Numbered from the stretch's first letter, positions 19,387-30,765 are shown. The stretch: 64,000 nt of DNA from Lachnospiraceae bacterium (GCA_022790855.1 JAAVYA010000028.1:62001-126000), one strand, 5' to 3'. Numbers and translations: made by a program. The notes: generated from the sequence alone by a model not told the origin.

Positions 19387-20397
19387 ATGAGTGCACAGGA
19401 CAAGATCGAACGGACCTTGAAACAGATTCATGTACTATTTTCCGACGGGCCGATTATCGCAGGAAATCCGGATAAAGTTGTAGTAGATAAGAAGGAAGTA
19501 TTTGCTATTTTAGAACAGTTGAACCTGGCTGTATATGAACTGATGGACCAGTATGAGGCGACCCAGCAGGCCAGGGAACTGGCACAGCGCCGAAGCGAAA
19601 AAAAGGGAGAGGAGCTGCTTAAACGGATTTCACGGCAGGCGGATGATGTATATGCGGCATCGCTGATTTACACGGACAATGCCCTGGAACAGATGCAGAA
19701 GCTGATGGAAGAGGCAGTCAATTCCAGCAAAAATGCATGGAATCGTTTCAGTACAGAGCTGGAAAAAGAGAGAAACAGGATTAAAGGAGACCAAAAAGAA
19801 TTAAAGGATCAATTAAAGGACTTCCAGGATTCCAATAAATATTTGAATATTATTGAAGACTTCAATCGAAAGCAGGATAAGAAAGAAAAAGAAGGGACAG
19901 AACCTGGGAAAAAGATTCAGAACGAAGCAAAGCATTACGCACTGAATGAGATACCTGAGATTCGGGTGAATCCCGCATATTTTGAACGCCGCCGCAGGAA
20001 GTCAGGGATGCAAGAGACGGAGGAGAACTTATTGCCGGTTCCCGCCGGATCTGCAGAATCATTTTCTCTTTCAGAGGAAGAAGAACAGAGGTCAGATTCT
20101 GATCTGGTGATAGATGTGGAAGATTTGAATGATCTTCCTCCAAAGGCAGAAGAAACGTCGGTGGAAGAGGATGCCAGTCAGGAGATCTTAGACGATATTC
20201 CGCCTATGCCGGCTGTGCTGGAAGAAGAGCCTGAGCAGCTTTTTGTTATGCCCGAGATTAAAGTAGATCTGGATGCGGAATACTTTAAATGGCAGGCTCA
20301 GGAAAAAGGAGCCGTAAACGGTACGGATGGGGAGATAGAGGAAGAGACTCCTGCTGTGCGGAAGAAAGAACGGCGGTTTTTATTTGGTAAGAAATAA
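19387..20397 (+). CDS. Hypothetical coiled-coil / acidic protein
   Basis: ORF with ATG and upstream purine-rich RBS, followed by terminator; Gln/Glu/Lys-rich coiled coil. Confidence 0.7.
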   Translation: MSAQDKIERTLKQIHVLFSDGPIIAGNPDKVVVDKKEVFAILEQLNLAVYELMDQYEATQQARELAQRRSEKKGEELLKRISRQADDVYAASLIYTDNALEQMQKLMEEAVNSSKNAWNRFSTELEKERNRIKGDQKELKDQLKDFQDSNKYLNIIEDFNRKQDKKEKEGTEPGKKIQNEAKHYALNEIPEIRVNPAYFERRRRKSGMQETEENLLPVPAGSAESFSLSEEEEQRSDSDLVIDVEDLNDLPPKAEETSVEEDASQEILDDIPPMPAVLEEEPEQLFVMPEIKVDLDAEYFKWQAQEKGAVNGTDGEIEEETPAVRKKERRFLFGKK

Positions 20398-20408
20398 GAT
20401 GTTTGATC

Positions 20409-20446
20409 AAAACGAAGCAGACTCTTGTGGTGCGCTTCGTTTTTTA
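20409..20446 (+). terminator. Intrinsic terminator
   Basis: aaaacgaagc...gcttcgtttttt. Confidence 0.8.
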
Positions 20447-20649
20447 ATTCATCTTATTTTTGGAGGAAAGACAAATTTTTATATTGTTTCTCGCCTAAAA
20501 TTCAATAAATTTTAAGGAAATATTATTTGTGTATTTAAAATTATCCGCTATAATGGGAAGAAATAGAACGCAATTTAGATATAGTTTTGCAGGCGTATTA
20601 TTTTTCATGTATAATAGAGACATTAGAAAAAAAGAATGGAGTGTACGGC

Positions 20650-21342
20650 ATGAAAAATATTTTAGTATGTGATGATGATAAAGAGATTGTGGACGCTATT
20701 GAGATCTATCTTCAGCAGGAAGGTTATCATATTCTGAAAGCGTATGACGGAGAACAGGCGCTGGAAATCCTGCGGAATAACGAGGTACATCTGTTGATCA
20801 TTGATATCATGATGCCTCGTTTGGACGGGATCCGGGCAACTTTAAAGATTCGGGAAAACAGCAGTATTCCAATTATTATCCTTTCTGCAAAGTCGGAGGA
20901 TGCAGATAAGATCCTGGGGTTGAATGTGGGTGCAGACGATTATGTGACAAAGCCTTTCAATCCTTTGGAGCTGGTGGCCAGAGTGAAATCCCAGATCCGG
21001 CGTTATACCCAGCTGGGCAATGCGGCAGATGCCAATCAACGAGTATATCAGGTTGGCGGCCTTGTAATAAACGATGATTTAAAAGAGGTAACGGTGGATG
21101 ATGAGCCGGTAAAATTGACTCCTATTGAATATAATATTTTGCTGCTTTTAGTAAAAGATCAGGGAAAGGTGTTTTCCATTAATCAGATTTATGAGAATAT
21201 TTGGAATGAGGATGCCATAGGGGCAGATAACACAGTTGCTGTGCATATCCGCCATATCCGGGAAAAAATTGAGATCAATCCCAAGGAGCCCCGATATTTG
21301 AAAGTGGTTTGGGGCGTTGGATATAAAATAGAAAAAAGCTGA
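20650..21342 (+). CDS. OmpR/VanR-type response regulator
   Basis: MKNILVCDDDKEIVDAI receiver (DIMMPRLDG, LSAKSEDADK, DDYVTKPF) plus winged-helix C-terminus; start at 20650 preferred over 20587. Confidence 0.92.
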   Translation: MKNILVCDDDKEIVDAIEIYLQQEGYHILKAYDGEQALEILRNNEVHLLIIDIMMPRLDGIRATLKIRENSSIPIIILSAKSEDADKILGLNVGADDYVTKPFNPLELVARVKSQIRRYTQLGNAADANQRVYQVGGLVINDDLKEVTVDDEPVKLTPIEYNILLLLVKDQGKVFSINQIYENIWNEDAIGADNTVAVHIRHIREKIEINPKEPRYLKVVWGVGYKIEKS

Positions 21343-21434
21343 TGATGTCCGGCCGGTGACGTAAGGTCACCGGCTAAAGTGAACGCGTCCAATTTCAGAC
21401 AATCTCCGGTCATCAGCGGAAAGGGGCGAATAGC

Positions 21435-24248
21435 ATGAAGAAAATAGGATATTCTGCCGGAATGAAAGCTGTTGCCATGCTGATGCAGGAGATTTTTGCC
21501 GTAGCGTTAGTGGTATGCATCATATTAGTCTCCACATTATTTGACCGCAGTATGTTGAATCCTGGGGATCTGAAAAATAGGCCGTTTACAGAATCCAGGT
21601 ACTATGAAGAGATTTTCCAGGGGGCTGTCCAGGAAGTCCTTTCCTTTATTTCATTCAAAAAGCAATTTGAAACAGAGGGCGTCTATAATCCGGAGAAAGC
21701 CGTAAATATTTTGGCCTATATGGACAGCAATATATCTGTCTCCAATGAACGGGATTCTTTAAAAGGAAATGAACGATTCCGGTATTATCTGATAGATTTG
21801 GAAAATTGGTCCAAAGACTATATCCATCTGCCGTTCCGTGTGGATAGCCGGCTGTATGTGAACGGAACGGAGATACACCAGGTTCAGGAAATATATATTG
21901 ATGAAGATATTGTACAGGAGGCAGATACCATTGTCCACAATTTGGGAGACATGGACGTATCCTTACAAAGACAGATTGCAGTTCAGGCCCAGTATTATTA
22001 TGGAGGTTATTATTCCATTGATGAGATACAAAATTCTGCGGCAGGTGAAGAAAGCGCTTCCGTGTTCACGGAAGTGGAGGTTCAAACCGGATCTATAAAT
22101 ACCTCGGAAAAAGAGACTGGCGGCTCTGCAGATATTGCACAGATAGCTTCTATGCCCAGGGAGGCGGAAGCAGAAGAGGGCGCCGGGGAATCGTCGGCGG
22201 TAGAGGATCAAAAAGACGGAGGGGTACAGGAAGATGCGTCTGTAGATCGTCAGCTTGAGGAGATAAAGCAGCAGGTGATTGATGGAAAGCTGTTTGAATT
22301 GGAAGAAAAAGACCTGGCGCTTATATTAGATGATCTGAACCTGGAGGATATCAGCGCCAGTACAAAGAGTACTGTTCTGGAGGAAAAATTTCTCACAGTG
22401 GAGGAAGGCACGATTCTGGGGGAATATTTAAGCAATTCTATTACTTTGGAAGAGATGATCCATGCGTATGAGAGCCTGGAATATACGTTAAATACCATAG
22501 GAAACGAAATTACTGCCTATAAGCGGCTGGTAAACAGATACGAGAAAAGTGATTCCAATCTTCGCTTCTGGATCTATGAAGAAGGAGGAAATCAGTATTT
22601 TACAAATATGGGAAAAGGAGTTTTTGAAGATTTTCAGGAACTAGGAAAGACACTGGGCAGTTATTTTTATTACAATAAAAATGATATTCGCCTTGATTCA
22701 AATGTAGATGGTATGGAAGAGCTGTACTATGAGAAGCTGGAATCCTTGAATAATGGCCATAACAGCGTCATATTTGTGGGAATGGACACTACGTTTCCAT
22801 ATGAAGATAATTTTAAAAAAGATATGGAAGAGTATCAGCGTCTACTGCCCTGGGCTTCCTTTGCTTTGGGAGCTGCGGTGGCAAGTGCGTTCGGCTGCCT
22901 GTTGTGCCTGTTATATTTGACGTTGGCGGCAGGCAGGAACAGAATAGATTCCCTGGTTCATTTGAACCGTTTGGATAAAATTAAAACAGAGATTTTACTG
23001 GCGGGCTTTGTTTTTGTCTGTGTCGGCGCAGTCCGTATTGTGGAACGGCTGGTATTTTTATTGAAGGACAGCGACTTGGTAGGCATGATGATCATGGCAG
23101 GAGGCATGACATTTTCCGTTGTAGCCTTGTTTATGATATTTTATATGAGCTTTGTCCGCCGTATCAAAGCGGGGGTGATGTGGAAGGAGAGCCTTATTTA
23201 TTGGATTGGGAAAGGAATCTGTAAGGTGGTGGGCAACTGGAATCCTTCTGTGAAGATTTTGCTGGCTTTTGCAGGTCATGTGATAGCTACATTGCTTTTG
23301 GCGGTGATTGCCCTTACATGGTCCAGGGAGAAGTCCGTAGTTGTCTGGATGCTGACGTTTTATCTGCTTTTATGCGCTGTGGAGGCGGTGACGTTTTTGC
23401 GGGGCGGCGTAGAGAAAAATGTATTGATCCGCGGGATTAAACGAATTGCAGGGGGAGATTTGGAATATGAAATTGATACCGAAGCCCTGAAAGGAGACAA
23501 TAAAATGCTGGGGGCTGCGATCAATACCATCAGTGAAGGCCTATACCGGGCAGTGGATGACAGTATGAAAAATGAGCGGCTGAAAGCGGATTTGATTACC
23601 AATGTGTCTCACGATATCAAGACGCCTCTTACATCAATTATTAATTATGTGGATTTGCTGAAACGGGAAAATCTGGACAACGAGCGGGCAAAAAATTATA
23701 TTTCTGTCCTGGATGTAAAGTCCCAGCGCTTGAAGCAGCTCACCGAAGACCTGGTGGAAGCATCAAAAGTGAGTTCCGGCAATATTACTCTGCAAATGGA
23801 CCGGTTGAACCTGGTGGAACTGGTATATCAAACCGCCGGGGAATTTAATGAGAAATTTGAAGCGAGAGGGCTTACGGCCGTGACAAAGCTTCCTAAGGAA
23901 CCGGTGGTGATCCTGGCTGACGGCAGGCGCATCTGGCGTGTTTTGGAGAATCTGTATAATAACGTTGCCAAATATGCTATGGAAAATACCAGAGTATATG
24001 TGGATATGGAGGCTGCGGCCCAAACGGTTTGTTTTTCCATTAAAAATATATCGGAGCAGGCATTGAATATTGATGCCAGCGAATTGACGGAGCGTTTTAT
24101 CCGGGGAGATGTTTCCAGAAGCACGGAGGGCAGCGGGCTTGGGCTGTCCATTGCAAAGAACCTGACAAATCTTATGGGAGGTGACTTTGAGATTTATCTG
24201 GACGGGGATTTATTTAAGGTGACGGTAACATTTCCTTTAGCGGAATAG
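21435..24248 (+). CDS. Large membrane sensor histidine kinase
   Basis: H-box 'NVSHDIKTPLTSIINYVDLL', N/G boxes 'LENLYNNVAKYA', 'GSGLGLSIAKNL'; multi-TM plus long N-terminal extracytoplasmic part. Confidence 0.92.
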   Translation: MKKIGYSAGMKAVAMLMQEIFAVALVVCIILVSTLFDRSMLNPGDLKNRPFTESRYYEEIFQGAVQEVLSFISFKKQFETEGVYNPEKAVNILAYMDSNISVSNERDSLKGNERFRYYLIDLENWSKDYIHLPFRVDSRLYVNGTEIHQVQEIYIDEDIVQEADTIVHNLGDMDVSLQRQIAVQAQYYYGGYYSIDEIQNSAAGEESASVFTEVEVQTGSINTSEKETGGSADIAQIASMPREAEAEEGAGESSAVEDQKDGGVQEDASVDRQLEEIKQQVIDGKLFELEEKDLALILDDLNLEDISASTKSTVLEEKFLTVEEGTILGEYLSNSITLEEMIHAYESLEYTLNTIGNEITAYKRLVNRYEKSDSNLRFWIYEEGGNQYFTNMGKGVFEDFQELGKTLGSYFYYNKNDIRLDSNVDGMEELYYEKLESLNNGHNSVIFVGMDTTFPYEDNFKKDMEEYQRLLPWASFALGAAVASAFGCLLCLLYLTLAAGRNRIDSLVHLNRLDKIKTEILLAGFVFVCVGAVRIVERLVFLLKDSDLVGMMIMAGGMTFSVVALFMIFYMSFVRRIKAGVMWKESLIYWIGKGICKVVGNWNPSVKILLAFAGHVIATLLLAVIALTWSREKSVVVWMLTFYLLLCAVEAVTFLRGGVEKNVLIRGIKRIAGGDLEYEIDTEALKGDNKMLGAAINTISEGLYRAVDDSMKNERLKADLITNVSHDIKTPLTSIINYVDLLKRENLDNERAKNYISVLDVKSQRLKQLTEDLVEASKVSSGNITLQMDRLNLVELVYQTAGEFNEKFEARGLTAVTKLPKEPVVILADGRRIWRVLENLYNNVAKYAMENTRVYVDMEAAAQTVCFSIKNISEQALNIDASELTERFIRGDVSRSTEGSGLGLSIAKNLTNLMGGDFEIYLDGDLFKVTVTFPLAE

Positions 24249-24256
24249 GAATACCC

Positions 24257-24284
24257 AAAGCAAGCGAAACCGCTTGCTTTTTCA
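24257..24284 (+). terminator. Intrinsic terminator
   Basis: aaagcaagcg-aaac-cgcttgctttttc. Confidence 0.8.
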
Positions 24285-24333
24285 AATTACGAATGATATA
24301 CTTTGAATGCATAACAACTATAAGGAGGAACGT

Positions 24334-26619
24334 ATGAAATTATATAAAAACGGCGTATATTTAATCAATGGGACGGAATTGCTGGAAGATACTGAGGACG
24401 CGAAAGCGGCGGTCCGGGCGAAGACGGGAAAAGAGATTTCCAAAGAAGAAGCAGCGCAGCATACCATTGCCTATGGCATACTGAAAGCCCATAATACCTC
24501 CGGTGATATGGAAAAGCTGAAAATAAAATTTGATAAATTAACTTCTCACGATATTACGTTCGTAGGGATTATACAGACAGCAAGGGCGTCAGGGCTGGAA
24601 AAGTTTCCGGTGCCCTATGTGCTTACCAACTGTCATAACAGCCTTTGCGCCGTAGGCGGCACCATCAATGAGGACGATCATATGTTTGGATTGTCCTGCG
24701 CCAAGAAATACGGCGGGGTGTATGTGCCGCCTCACCAGGCAGTCATCCATCAATTTGCCAGGGAGATGTTAGCGGCTGGGGGCGCTATGATTTTGGGATC
24801 GGATTCCCATACACGCTACGGAGCCCTCGGTACTATGGCAATGGGGGAAGGAGGCCCGGAGCTGGTAAAACAGTTATTAAATAAGACATATGATATTAAT
24901 ATGCCGGGTGTCGTAGGCGTGTATCTTACCGGGAAGCCCCAGGCGGGCGTAGGTCCCCAGGATGTGGCTCTGGCAATTATCGGCCAGGTATTCGCCAACG
25001 GTTATGTAAATAATAAAGTCATGGAGTTTGTGGGACCGGGAGTATCCAGCTTAAGCGCTGACTTCCGTATTGGCATTGACGTTATGACGACGGAAACCAC
25101 CTGCCTGTCTTCCATTTGGAAAACGGATGATACCATAAAAGAATTTTATGAGATTCATGGAAGGGCCGGAGATTATAAGGAATTGAATCCTGGCGAAGTG
25201 GCCTATTATGACGGTATGATCGAACTTGATTTAGACACCATTAAGCCGATGATTGCAATGCCCTTCCATCCCAGCAACACATATACAATAGAAGAGCTGA
25301 ACAGCAATCTGATGGATATTCTGGATGACTGTGAGAAAAAAGCCTTAGTAAGCTTGGATGGAGCGGTAGATTTTACTTTAAAGGATAAAGTAAGAAACGG
25401 CAGGCTGTATGTAGATCAGGGAATTATCGCAGGATGCGCAGGCGGCGGATTTGAAAATATCTGTGCGGCGGCTGATATATTAAAGGGGGCCAGTATCGGT
25501 CCGGATGAGTTTACATTAAGCGTATATCCTGCCAGCACACCCGTATACATGGAACTGGTAAAAAATGGTTCCGTTGCTGCGTTGATGGAAACCGGAGCTA
25601 TTGTAAAGACCGCATTCTGCGGACCTTGCTTTGGTGCGGGGGATACGCCGGGGAATAACGGCTTTAGTATCCGTCATTCCACCAGGAATTTCCCTAACCG
25701 GGAAGGCTCCAAGCTTCAAAGCGGCCAGATTGCATCGGTGGCTCTGATGGACGCCCGCTCCATTGCGGCAACGGCAGCGAATCAGGGTTATTTGACAGCA
25801 GCCACGGATATTGATGTGAATTACAGCAATCCGAAATACTTCTTTGATCAGAAAATTTATGAGAACCGGGTGTTTGACAGTAAGGGCCAGGCAGATCCAA
25901 ATCAGGAGATTAAATTCGGGCCTAATATTAAAGATTGGCCCAGCATGAGTCCTTTGCCGGAACATATGCTTCTGAAAGTGGTATCTGAGATACATGATCC
26001 GGTTACAACTACCGATGAGCTGATTCCCTCCGGCGAGACTTCTTCCTATCGCTCCAATCCTTTGGGACTTGCGGAGTTTACATTGTCACGGAAGGATCCG
26101 GCTTATGTAGGGAAGGCAAAGGAGATTCAAAAGGCGCAGAAAGCCATAGAGGCAGGAACCTGCCCTCTGGAAGTGGTTCCGGAATTAAAAGAGGTGATGG
26201 GAGCAGTCCATACCAAATTCCCTCAGGCCGGAGAAGGCAATCTGGGAATCGGAAGTACGATTTTTGCTGTGAAGCCGGGGGACGGTTCCGCCCGGGAACA
26301 GGCGGCTTCTTGCCAGAAGGTATTAGGTGGATGGGCCAATATTGCCAATGAATATGCGACGAAGCGTTATCGTTCCAATCTGATCAACTGGGGAATGCTG
26401 CCGCTGTTGATTGAGAAAGGGGAATTGCCTTTTGCCAACGGGGATTACCTGTTCCTTCCGGAAATTAAGAAAGCTATCGAAGAGAAGCAGTCTCAGATTA
26501 CGGCTTATGTTGTAAGGAACGAAGGACTGGAAGCGTTTACTCTGCAAATGGGAGAGCTGACAGAGGATGAGCGGACGATTATTTTAAAGGGCTGCCTAAT
26601 TAATTATTATCGCGATTAA
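24334..26619 (+). CDS. Aconitase-family hydratase
   Basis: '[14 protein letters not shown]', '[20 protein letters not shown]', '[17 protein letters not shown]', '[16 protein letters not shown]'; RBS aaggagg before ATG 24334. Confidence 0.85.
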   Translation: MKLYKNGVYLINGTELLEDTEDAKAAVRAKTGKEISKEEAAQHTIAYGILKAHNTSGDMEKLKIKFDKLTSHDITFVGIIQTARASGLEKFPVPYVLTNCHNSLCAVGGTINEDDHMFGLSCAKKYGGVYVPPHQAVIHQFAREMLAAGGAMILGSDSHTRYGALGTMAMGEGGPELVKQLLNKTYDINMPGVVGVYLTGKPQAGVGPQDVALAIIGQVFANGYVNNKVMEFVGPGVSSLSADFRIGIDVMTTETTCLSSIWKTDDTIKEFYEIHGRAGDYKELNPGEVAYYDGMIELDLDTIKPMIAMPFHPSNTYTIEELNSNLMDILDDCEKKALVSLDGAVDFTLKDKVRNGRLYVDQGIIAGCAGGGFENICAAADILKGASIGPDEFTLSVYPASTPVYMELVKNGSVAALMETGAIVKTAFCGPCFGAGDTPGNNGFSIRHSTRNFPNREGSKLQSGQIASVALMDARSIAATAANQGYLTAATDIDVNYSNPKYFFDQKIYENRVFDSKGQADPNQEIKFGPNIKDWPSMSPLPEHMLLKVVSEIHDPVTTTDELIPSGETSSYRSNPLGLAEFTLSRKDPAYVGKAKEIQKAQKAIEAGTCPLEVVPELKEVMGAVHTKFPQAGEGNLGIGSTIFAVKPGDGSAREQAASCQKVLGGWANIANEYATKRYRSNLINWGMLPLLIEKGELPFANGDYLFLPEIKKAIEEKQSQITAYVVRNEGLEAFTLQMGELTEDERTIILKGCLINYYRD

Positions 26620-26640
26620 AAGCATAAAGAGGTGGGTTTC

Positions 26641-27912
26641 TTGGAAGAAAGGCGACAAAAAAAGAAAAATGCTGACTGGAATATCAGACCTTATCTGGCT
26701 ATGGGGCTGACGGCATTTATTGTCATTGTTTTAAGTATATCCGTATTTTTCCTGATTTATCGTTACCATGGCCTGGCTGCCTACTGGAACAGGCTGATGG
26801 GAATCCTACAGCCGGTGTTGATTGGGCTAGTGTTTGCTTATTTGGTGAATCCGATTGTTATGTTTGGAGAAAAGCATATTTTTTCTTTATTGAGTAAACG
26901 TACCAAGAAAGAGCGAAAAGCAAAAAAAGCAGCCAGAACTCTTTCCGTGATCGGAGCAGTTTTGTTTGTCCTGGTGATCGTGGCCGTATTATTGGGAATG
27001 GTGATTCCGGAATTGTATTCCAGTATTGAACGTATGGTAGTACAACTGCCCAAACAGGTGGAGAGCTTCACCGCATGGATTCAGGGATTTATAAGTGAAG
27101 AAAGTGAATTTGCCAATTACCTGGAGCAGGTGCTGAATAAGGGGCTGGATTACTTTGAAAACTGGGCAAAGACTGATTTTTTGCCCCAGACCAAAAATAT
27201 TATGACAGCAGTAACCGGCGGTGTAATTTCTGTGGTGCGGGTATTGTTTAACGTAGTGATCGGTATCATCATTTCCGTATATATTTTGATGAGCAAAGAG
27301 ACCTTCATCGGCCAGGCGAAGAAACTGGTATATGCGCTCCTTCCGGCATATAAGGGGAATGTTTTGATCGAGACGGTACGGAAAGGGAATGAGATATTCG
27401 GCGGCTTTATTTCCGGCAAAATATTGGATTCCGCTATTATCGGGGTTCTGTGTTTTGTTGGGTTGTATATCTTAAAGATGCCATATGCCCTTCTGGTAAG
27501 CGTCATTGTAGGCGTTACCAATGTGGTTCCTTTCTTCGGGCCTTATATTGGGGCGGTTCCAAGTACGATTTTGATCATGTTGGCGAATCCCATCCAGGGG
27601 TTGTATTTTGTGATTTTTATTTTAGTATTGCAGCAGCTTGACGGAAATATTATAGGGCCTCGTATTTTAGGGGAATCTACAGGTTTAAGTTCTTTTTGGG
27701 TCGTATTTGCAATCCTGGTAGGCGGCGGATTGTTCGGATTTTTGGGTATGGTAATGGGCGTACCGGTATTTGCTACGTTCTATTATATGGTAAAGAGACT
27801 GGTTTCCTTTATCTTGCGGAAGAGAGGTTTGCCCCAGGAGACGGGGCAGTATATTAAGGTTTCTTGTGTAGATCCTTCAACAAACCGTCTGGATTACAAG
27901 GAAAAGGAATAG
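26641..27912 (+). CDS. AI-2E family transporter (PF01594-type)
   Basis: Multi-TM; 'GVTNVVPFFGPYIGAVPSTILIML', 'DGNIIGPRILGESTGLSSFWVVFAIL'; TTG start 26641 after aagaggtgg RBS is more plausible than GTG 26632. Confidence 0.88.
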   Translation: MEERRQKKKNADWNIRPYLAMGLTAFIVIVLSISVFFLIYRYHGLAAYWNRLMGILQPVLIGLVFAYLVNPIVMFGEKHIFSLLSKRTKKERKAKKAARTLSVIGAVLFVLVIVAVLLGMVIPELYSSIERMVVQLPKQVESFTAWIQGFISEESEFANYLEQVLNKGLDYFENWAKTDFLPQTKNIMTAVTGGVISVVRVLFNVVIGIIISVYILMSKETFIGQAKKLVYALLPAYKGNVLIETVRKGNEIFGGFISGKILDSAIIGVLCFVGLYILKMPYALLVSVIVGVTNVVPFFGPYIGAVPSTILIMLANPIQGLYFVIFILVLQQLDGNIIGPRILGESTGLSSFWVVFAILVGGGLFGFLGMVMGVPVFATFYYMVKRLVSFILRKRGLPQETGQYIKVSCVDPSTNRLDYKEKE

Positions 27913-28074
27913 GATGGGTTGCTGTGAGCGCCATTGGCGCAAGCAGCAACCTTTAATTTTCGAATATTTTTGACATAGGCGGTATTCATATGATACACTA
28001 AGGTACAAGTATAGGTACAGTTGATTTGTTTGGGGTGGCTGTGCTTTTTCGAAAAATGTTTGAGGTGAATTCGA

Positions 28075-30744
28075 TTGGATAAATATGAATATAAGCTGAA
28101 GCTGGAACAGATAAAGAATTTAATAGAATCCAAAGATTATGAGACGGCTGCCCAGATTGCTGACAGCATTAATTGGAAAAAGGTAAAAAGTGTTGCAACA
28201 CTTTGTATGATCGGGGAGCTGTTTGAGAGAACCAAACGATTGGAAGAGAGCAAAGAGATTTTGCTGATGGCGTATGACCGTTCCCCTGTGGGAAGGAATA
28301 TCATTTATCGGTTGGCCCACGTTGCCATTAAATTATCAAGTTTAGATGAAGCTCAGGAATATTATGAGGAATTTGTAGAAATAGCCCCTCATGATAATAT
28401 GAAATATGTGTTGAAATATGAGATTGCCAAGGCAAAAGGGGCAAGTCTGGATGAGCTGATATCAATTCTGGAAGAGTTTAAGGAACGGGAATATACAGAA
28501 GAATGGGCGTTTGAGCTTGCTTATCTTTACCATAGAAACGGCCAGGCAGAAAAATGTGTGGATGTTTGTGACGAGCTGATCTTGTGGTTTGGTGAAGGCA
28601 GATATGTGGAAAAAGCATTAGAGCTAAAGATGATGTACCAGCCCTTGAACAAGCTGCAGGAAGACAAATACCGAAGATATAAACAGAAGCGGGAAGGCGT
28701 TGTGGAGGTTTCGCCTTATGATGAGCTTTCATCCGGTGAAATTGTCCGGGAGACGGTAAAAATTCCCAGTATTTTGTCGGATACCGGAAGATTTAATACA
28801 CAGAATCTTCAGGAAGAGCTGGCGAAAAGTATGGAGCAGATTATGGCGGCTACCAAGCAGGAGACGGTCAGCGACGCCATGAGCAACATCAAGAAAATTG
28901 TGTGGGAGAGCCAGGATGCGGAATCGGGTTATGAAACCGGGCCGATGTTTTTGAATGATCAGACACCAGAGGAAATGATGTATGGAACGGGTCCCATCTC
29001 CATGGAGGATCAGGGGCCGGATCAAATCCAGGAGGCAGAACAAGTATATGCGCCGGACCAAGTTGTTTGGCCCCAGCGGGCTTCCGAAACCCGGAGGCAG
29101 GAGTGGATGCAGCAGTTGTCCCCGGGAGAGGCTATGGAGCCGGAAGATACAGGGCAGGAAGATTCCGGAGCGGAAGAGAATTTTTCTGAGGAACCAATAG
29201 ATGAATCTGTGTTTGAGCCTGCATTAGATATAGACTTTAAGGGGATTATGTCAGAGGAGCCGCAAGAGGAAGAACCGCAGGAGCCTGGAGATTCATCCAA
29301 ACCCAATGTTCATATTACTGGAAAAATGAGTCTGGAAGAAATTTTGGCAGAATGGGAAAAGACGAAAGAGGCGGCGAAAACAGCTCTTGAAAAAGCAGAG
29401 CAGCGGAAATTGAAGAATGCGAAAGTAAAAGCTCTACGGGAAGCAGAAATGCTGATGGAACGTCTGATGGCAGAGATAGACTTAGAGACGGAGGAAGAAT
29501 CAGCCTCAGAGCAGAGGGAACAGCCTGAATCAGATCCAGCACCGGAAATAAATGTACAGACGGAACCGGAGGAGGTGCCAGCCAGTGAGCCAGAGTCTGG
29601 AGAACAATTGGAATCGGACGATACGGCGGTAACAAAGGTGCAGCCGGAATACGAGGAACGTATACCAATGGAAGAGGAAGTCATACAGGATTTACCGAAT
29701 TATATGACAGAACCGATTCAGGAAGCGGAGCCGGAGCAGTCTGAGGAAGAGGTACAGGAGATGCAGCCGAATGTGGGGATTGCAGAACCAGAGATTGCTA
29801 TGGAGCCCGTATCTGATCCAAGTCCGGCGCCAGAGACACAGATTTTGGAAAAGCAGGAAGAGCTGGAGAAAAAAATTCTGAAACGTCAGCAAGTGATACA
29901 GCAGGTGTTGGAGCGGGAGGTTCGGGAAGAACAGCTTCTGCAAAGTGAAGTAACAATCGAGAGCGTTTCCCAGGATGATATGCCGATCATGGAACTGGAT
30001 GAAGAGCAGAAGAAGATTTTTACATATTTTACATTAATCAGCGGTATGGAACAGCAGATTTGTCAGGCATTGGAAGGTTCACGTCAACGGAAAAGAAATA
30101 TTTCTACATCCATTGCCGGCAATCTTGTGATAACTGGTGGGAAACGAAGCGGAAAAACAGTATTGGCCACAGATTTTGTGAAGGCTTATCAAAAGCTGGT
30201 TAGGCATACGGGAGGAAAAGTCGGAAAAATATCAGCGGAAGCCTTGAACCAGAAGAATATCAATACGCTGGTGAAAGCGGTAGAAGGCGGATATTTAATG
30301 ATAGAAAGAGCCGGAGGAATGTCCCGTGATTCCGTAGATAAGCTTTCTCATTTAATGGAGCAGGATACAAAGGGAATGATGGTAATTTTGGAGGATGAGA
30401 GGGCCGGTATAGAGAAAGTTCTGGCCAGGAATCCTGAGTTTACGAAGAAATTTACAGAACGAATCCACGTCCCAATATTTACCAGTGATGAATTAGTAGA
30501 ATTCGCAAAAGCTTATGCCATGGAGCATGACTGTGAAATTGAAGATATGGGAATCCTGGCATTGTATAACAGTATCAGTAATATTCAGAAACTGGATGAG
30601 GCCACTACATTGACGGAAGTGAAGGAAATTATGGACGATGCGATTTCCAGGGCCAGCCGGGGCGGATTAAAGAAGTTGTTTGGCGGGAAGCGGAATACGG
30701 AAAATGGGCTTGTATTAATTAAGGAAAAAGATTTTAGAGAATAA
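28075..30744 (+). CDS. Multidomain protein: N-terminal TPR, long Glu-rich linker, C-terminal AAA/SpoVK-like P-loop domain
   Basis: TPR-like helices; Walker A 'GGKRSGKTVLA'; 'GYLMIERAGGMS' Walker-B-like; TTG start. Confidence 0.75.
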   Translation: MDKYEYKLKLEQIKNLIESKDYETAAQIADSINWKKVKSVATLCMIGELFERTKRLEESKEILLMAYDRSPVGRNIIYRLAHVAIKLSSLDEAQEYYEEFVEIAPHDNMKYVLKYEIAKAKGASLDELISILEEFKEREYTEEWAFELAYLYHRNGQAEKCVDVCDELILWFGEGRYVEKALELKMMYQPLNKLQEDKYRRYKQKREGVVEVSPYDELSSGEIVRETVKIPSILSDTGRFNTQNLQEELAKSMEQIMAATKQETVSDAMSNIKKIVWESQDAESGYETGPMFLNDQTPEEMMYGTGPISMEDQGPDQIQEAEQVYAPDQVVWPQRASETRRQEWMQQLSPGEAMEPEDTGQEDSGAEENFSEEPIDESVFEPALDIDFKGIMSEEPQEEEPQEPGDSSKPNVHITGKMSLEEILAEWEKTKEAAKTALEKAEQRKLKNAKVKALREAEMLMERLMAEIDLETEEESASEQREQPESDPAPEINVQTEPEEVPASEPESGEQLESDDTAVTKVQPEYEERIPMEEEVIQDLPNYMTEPIQEAEPEQSEEEVQEMQPNVGIAEPEIAMEPVSDPSPAPETQILEKQEELEKKILKRQQVIQQVLEREVREEQLLQSEVTIESVSQDDMPIMELDEEQKKIFTYFTLISGMEQQICQALEGSRQRKRNISTSIAGNLVITGGKRSGKTVLATDFVKAYQKLVRHTGGKVGKISAEALNQKNINTLVKAVEGGYLMIERAGGMSRDSVDKLSHLMEQDTKGMMVILEDERAGIEKVLARNPEFTKKFTERIHVPIFTSDELVEFAKAYAMEHDCEIEDMGILALYNSISNIQKLDEATTLTEVKEIMDDAISRASRGGLKKLFGGKRNTENGLVLIKEKDFRE

Positions 30745-30765
30745 AGGAAAGCAGGTGGCGTTTTT

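Noticed and set aside
29310-29684. Ser-rich minus-strand ORFs
   Set aside because: Antisense of the Glu-rich linker of the TPR/AAA-like protein; no independent support.
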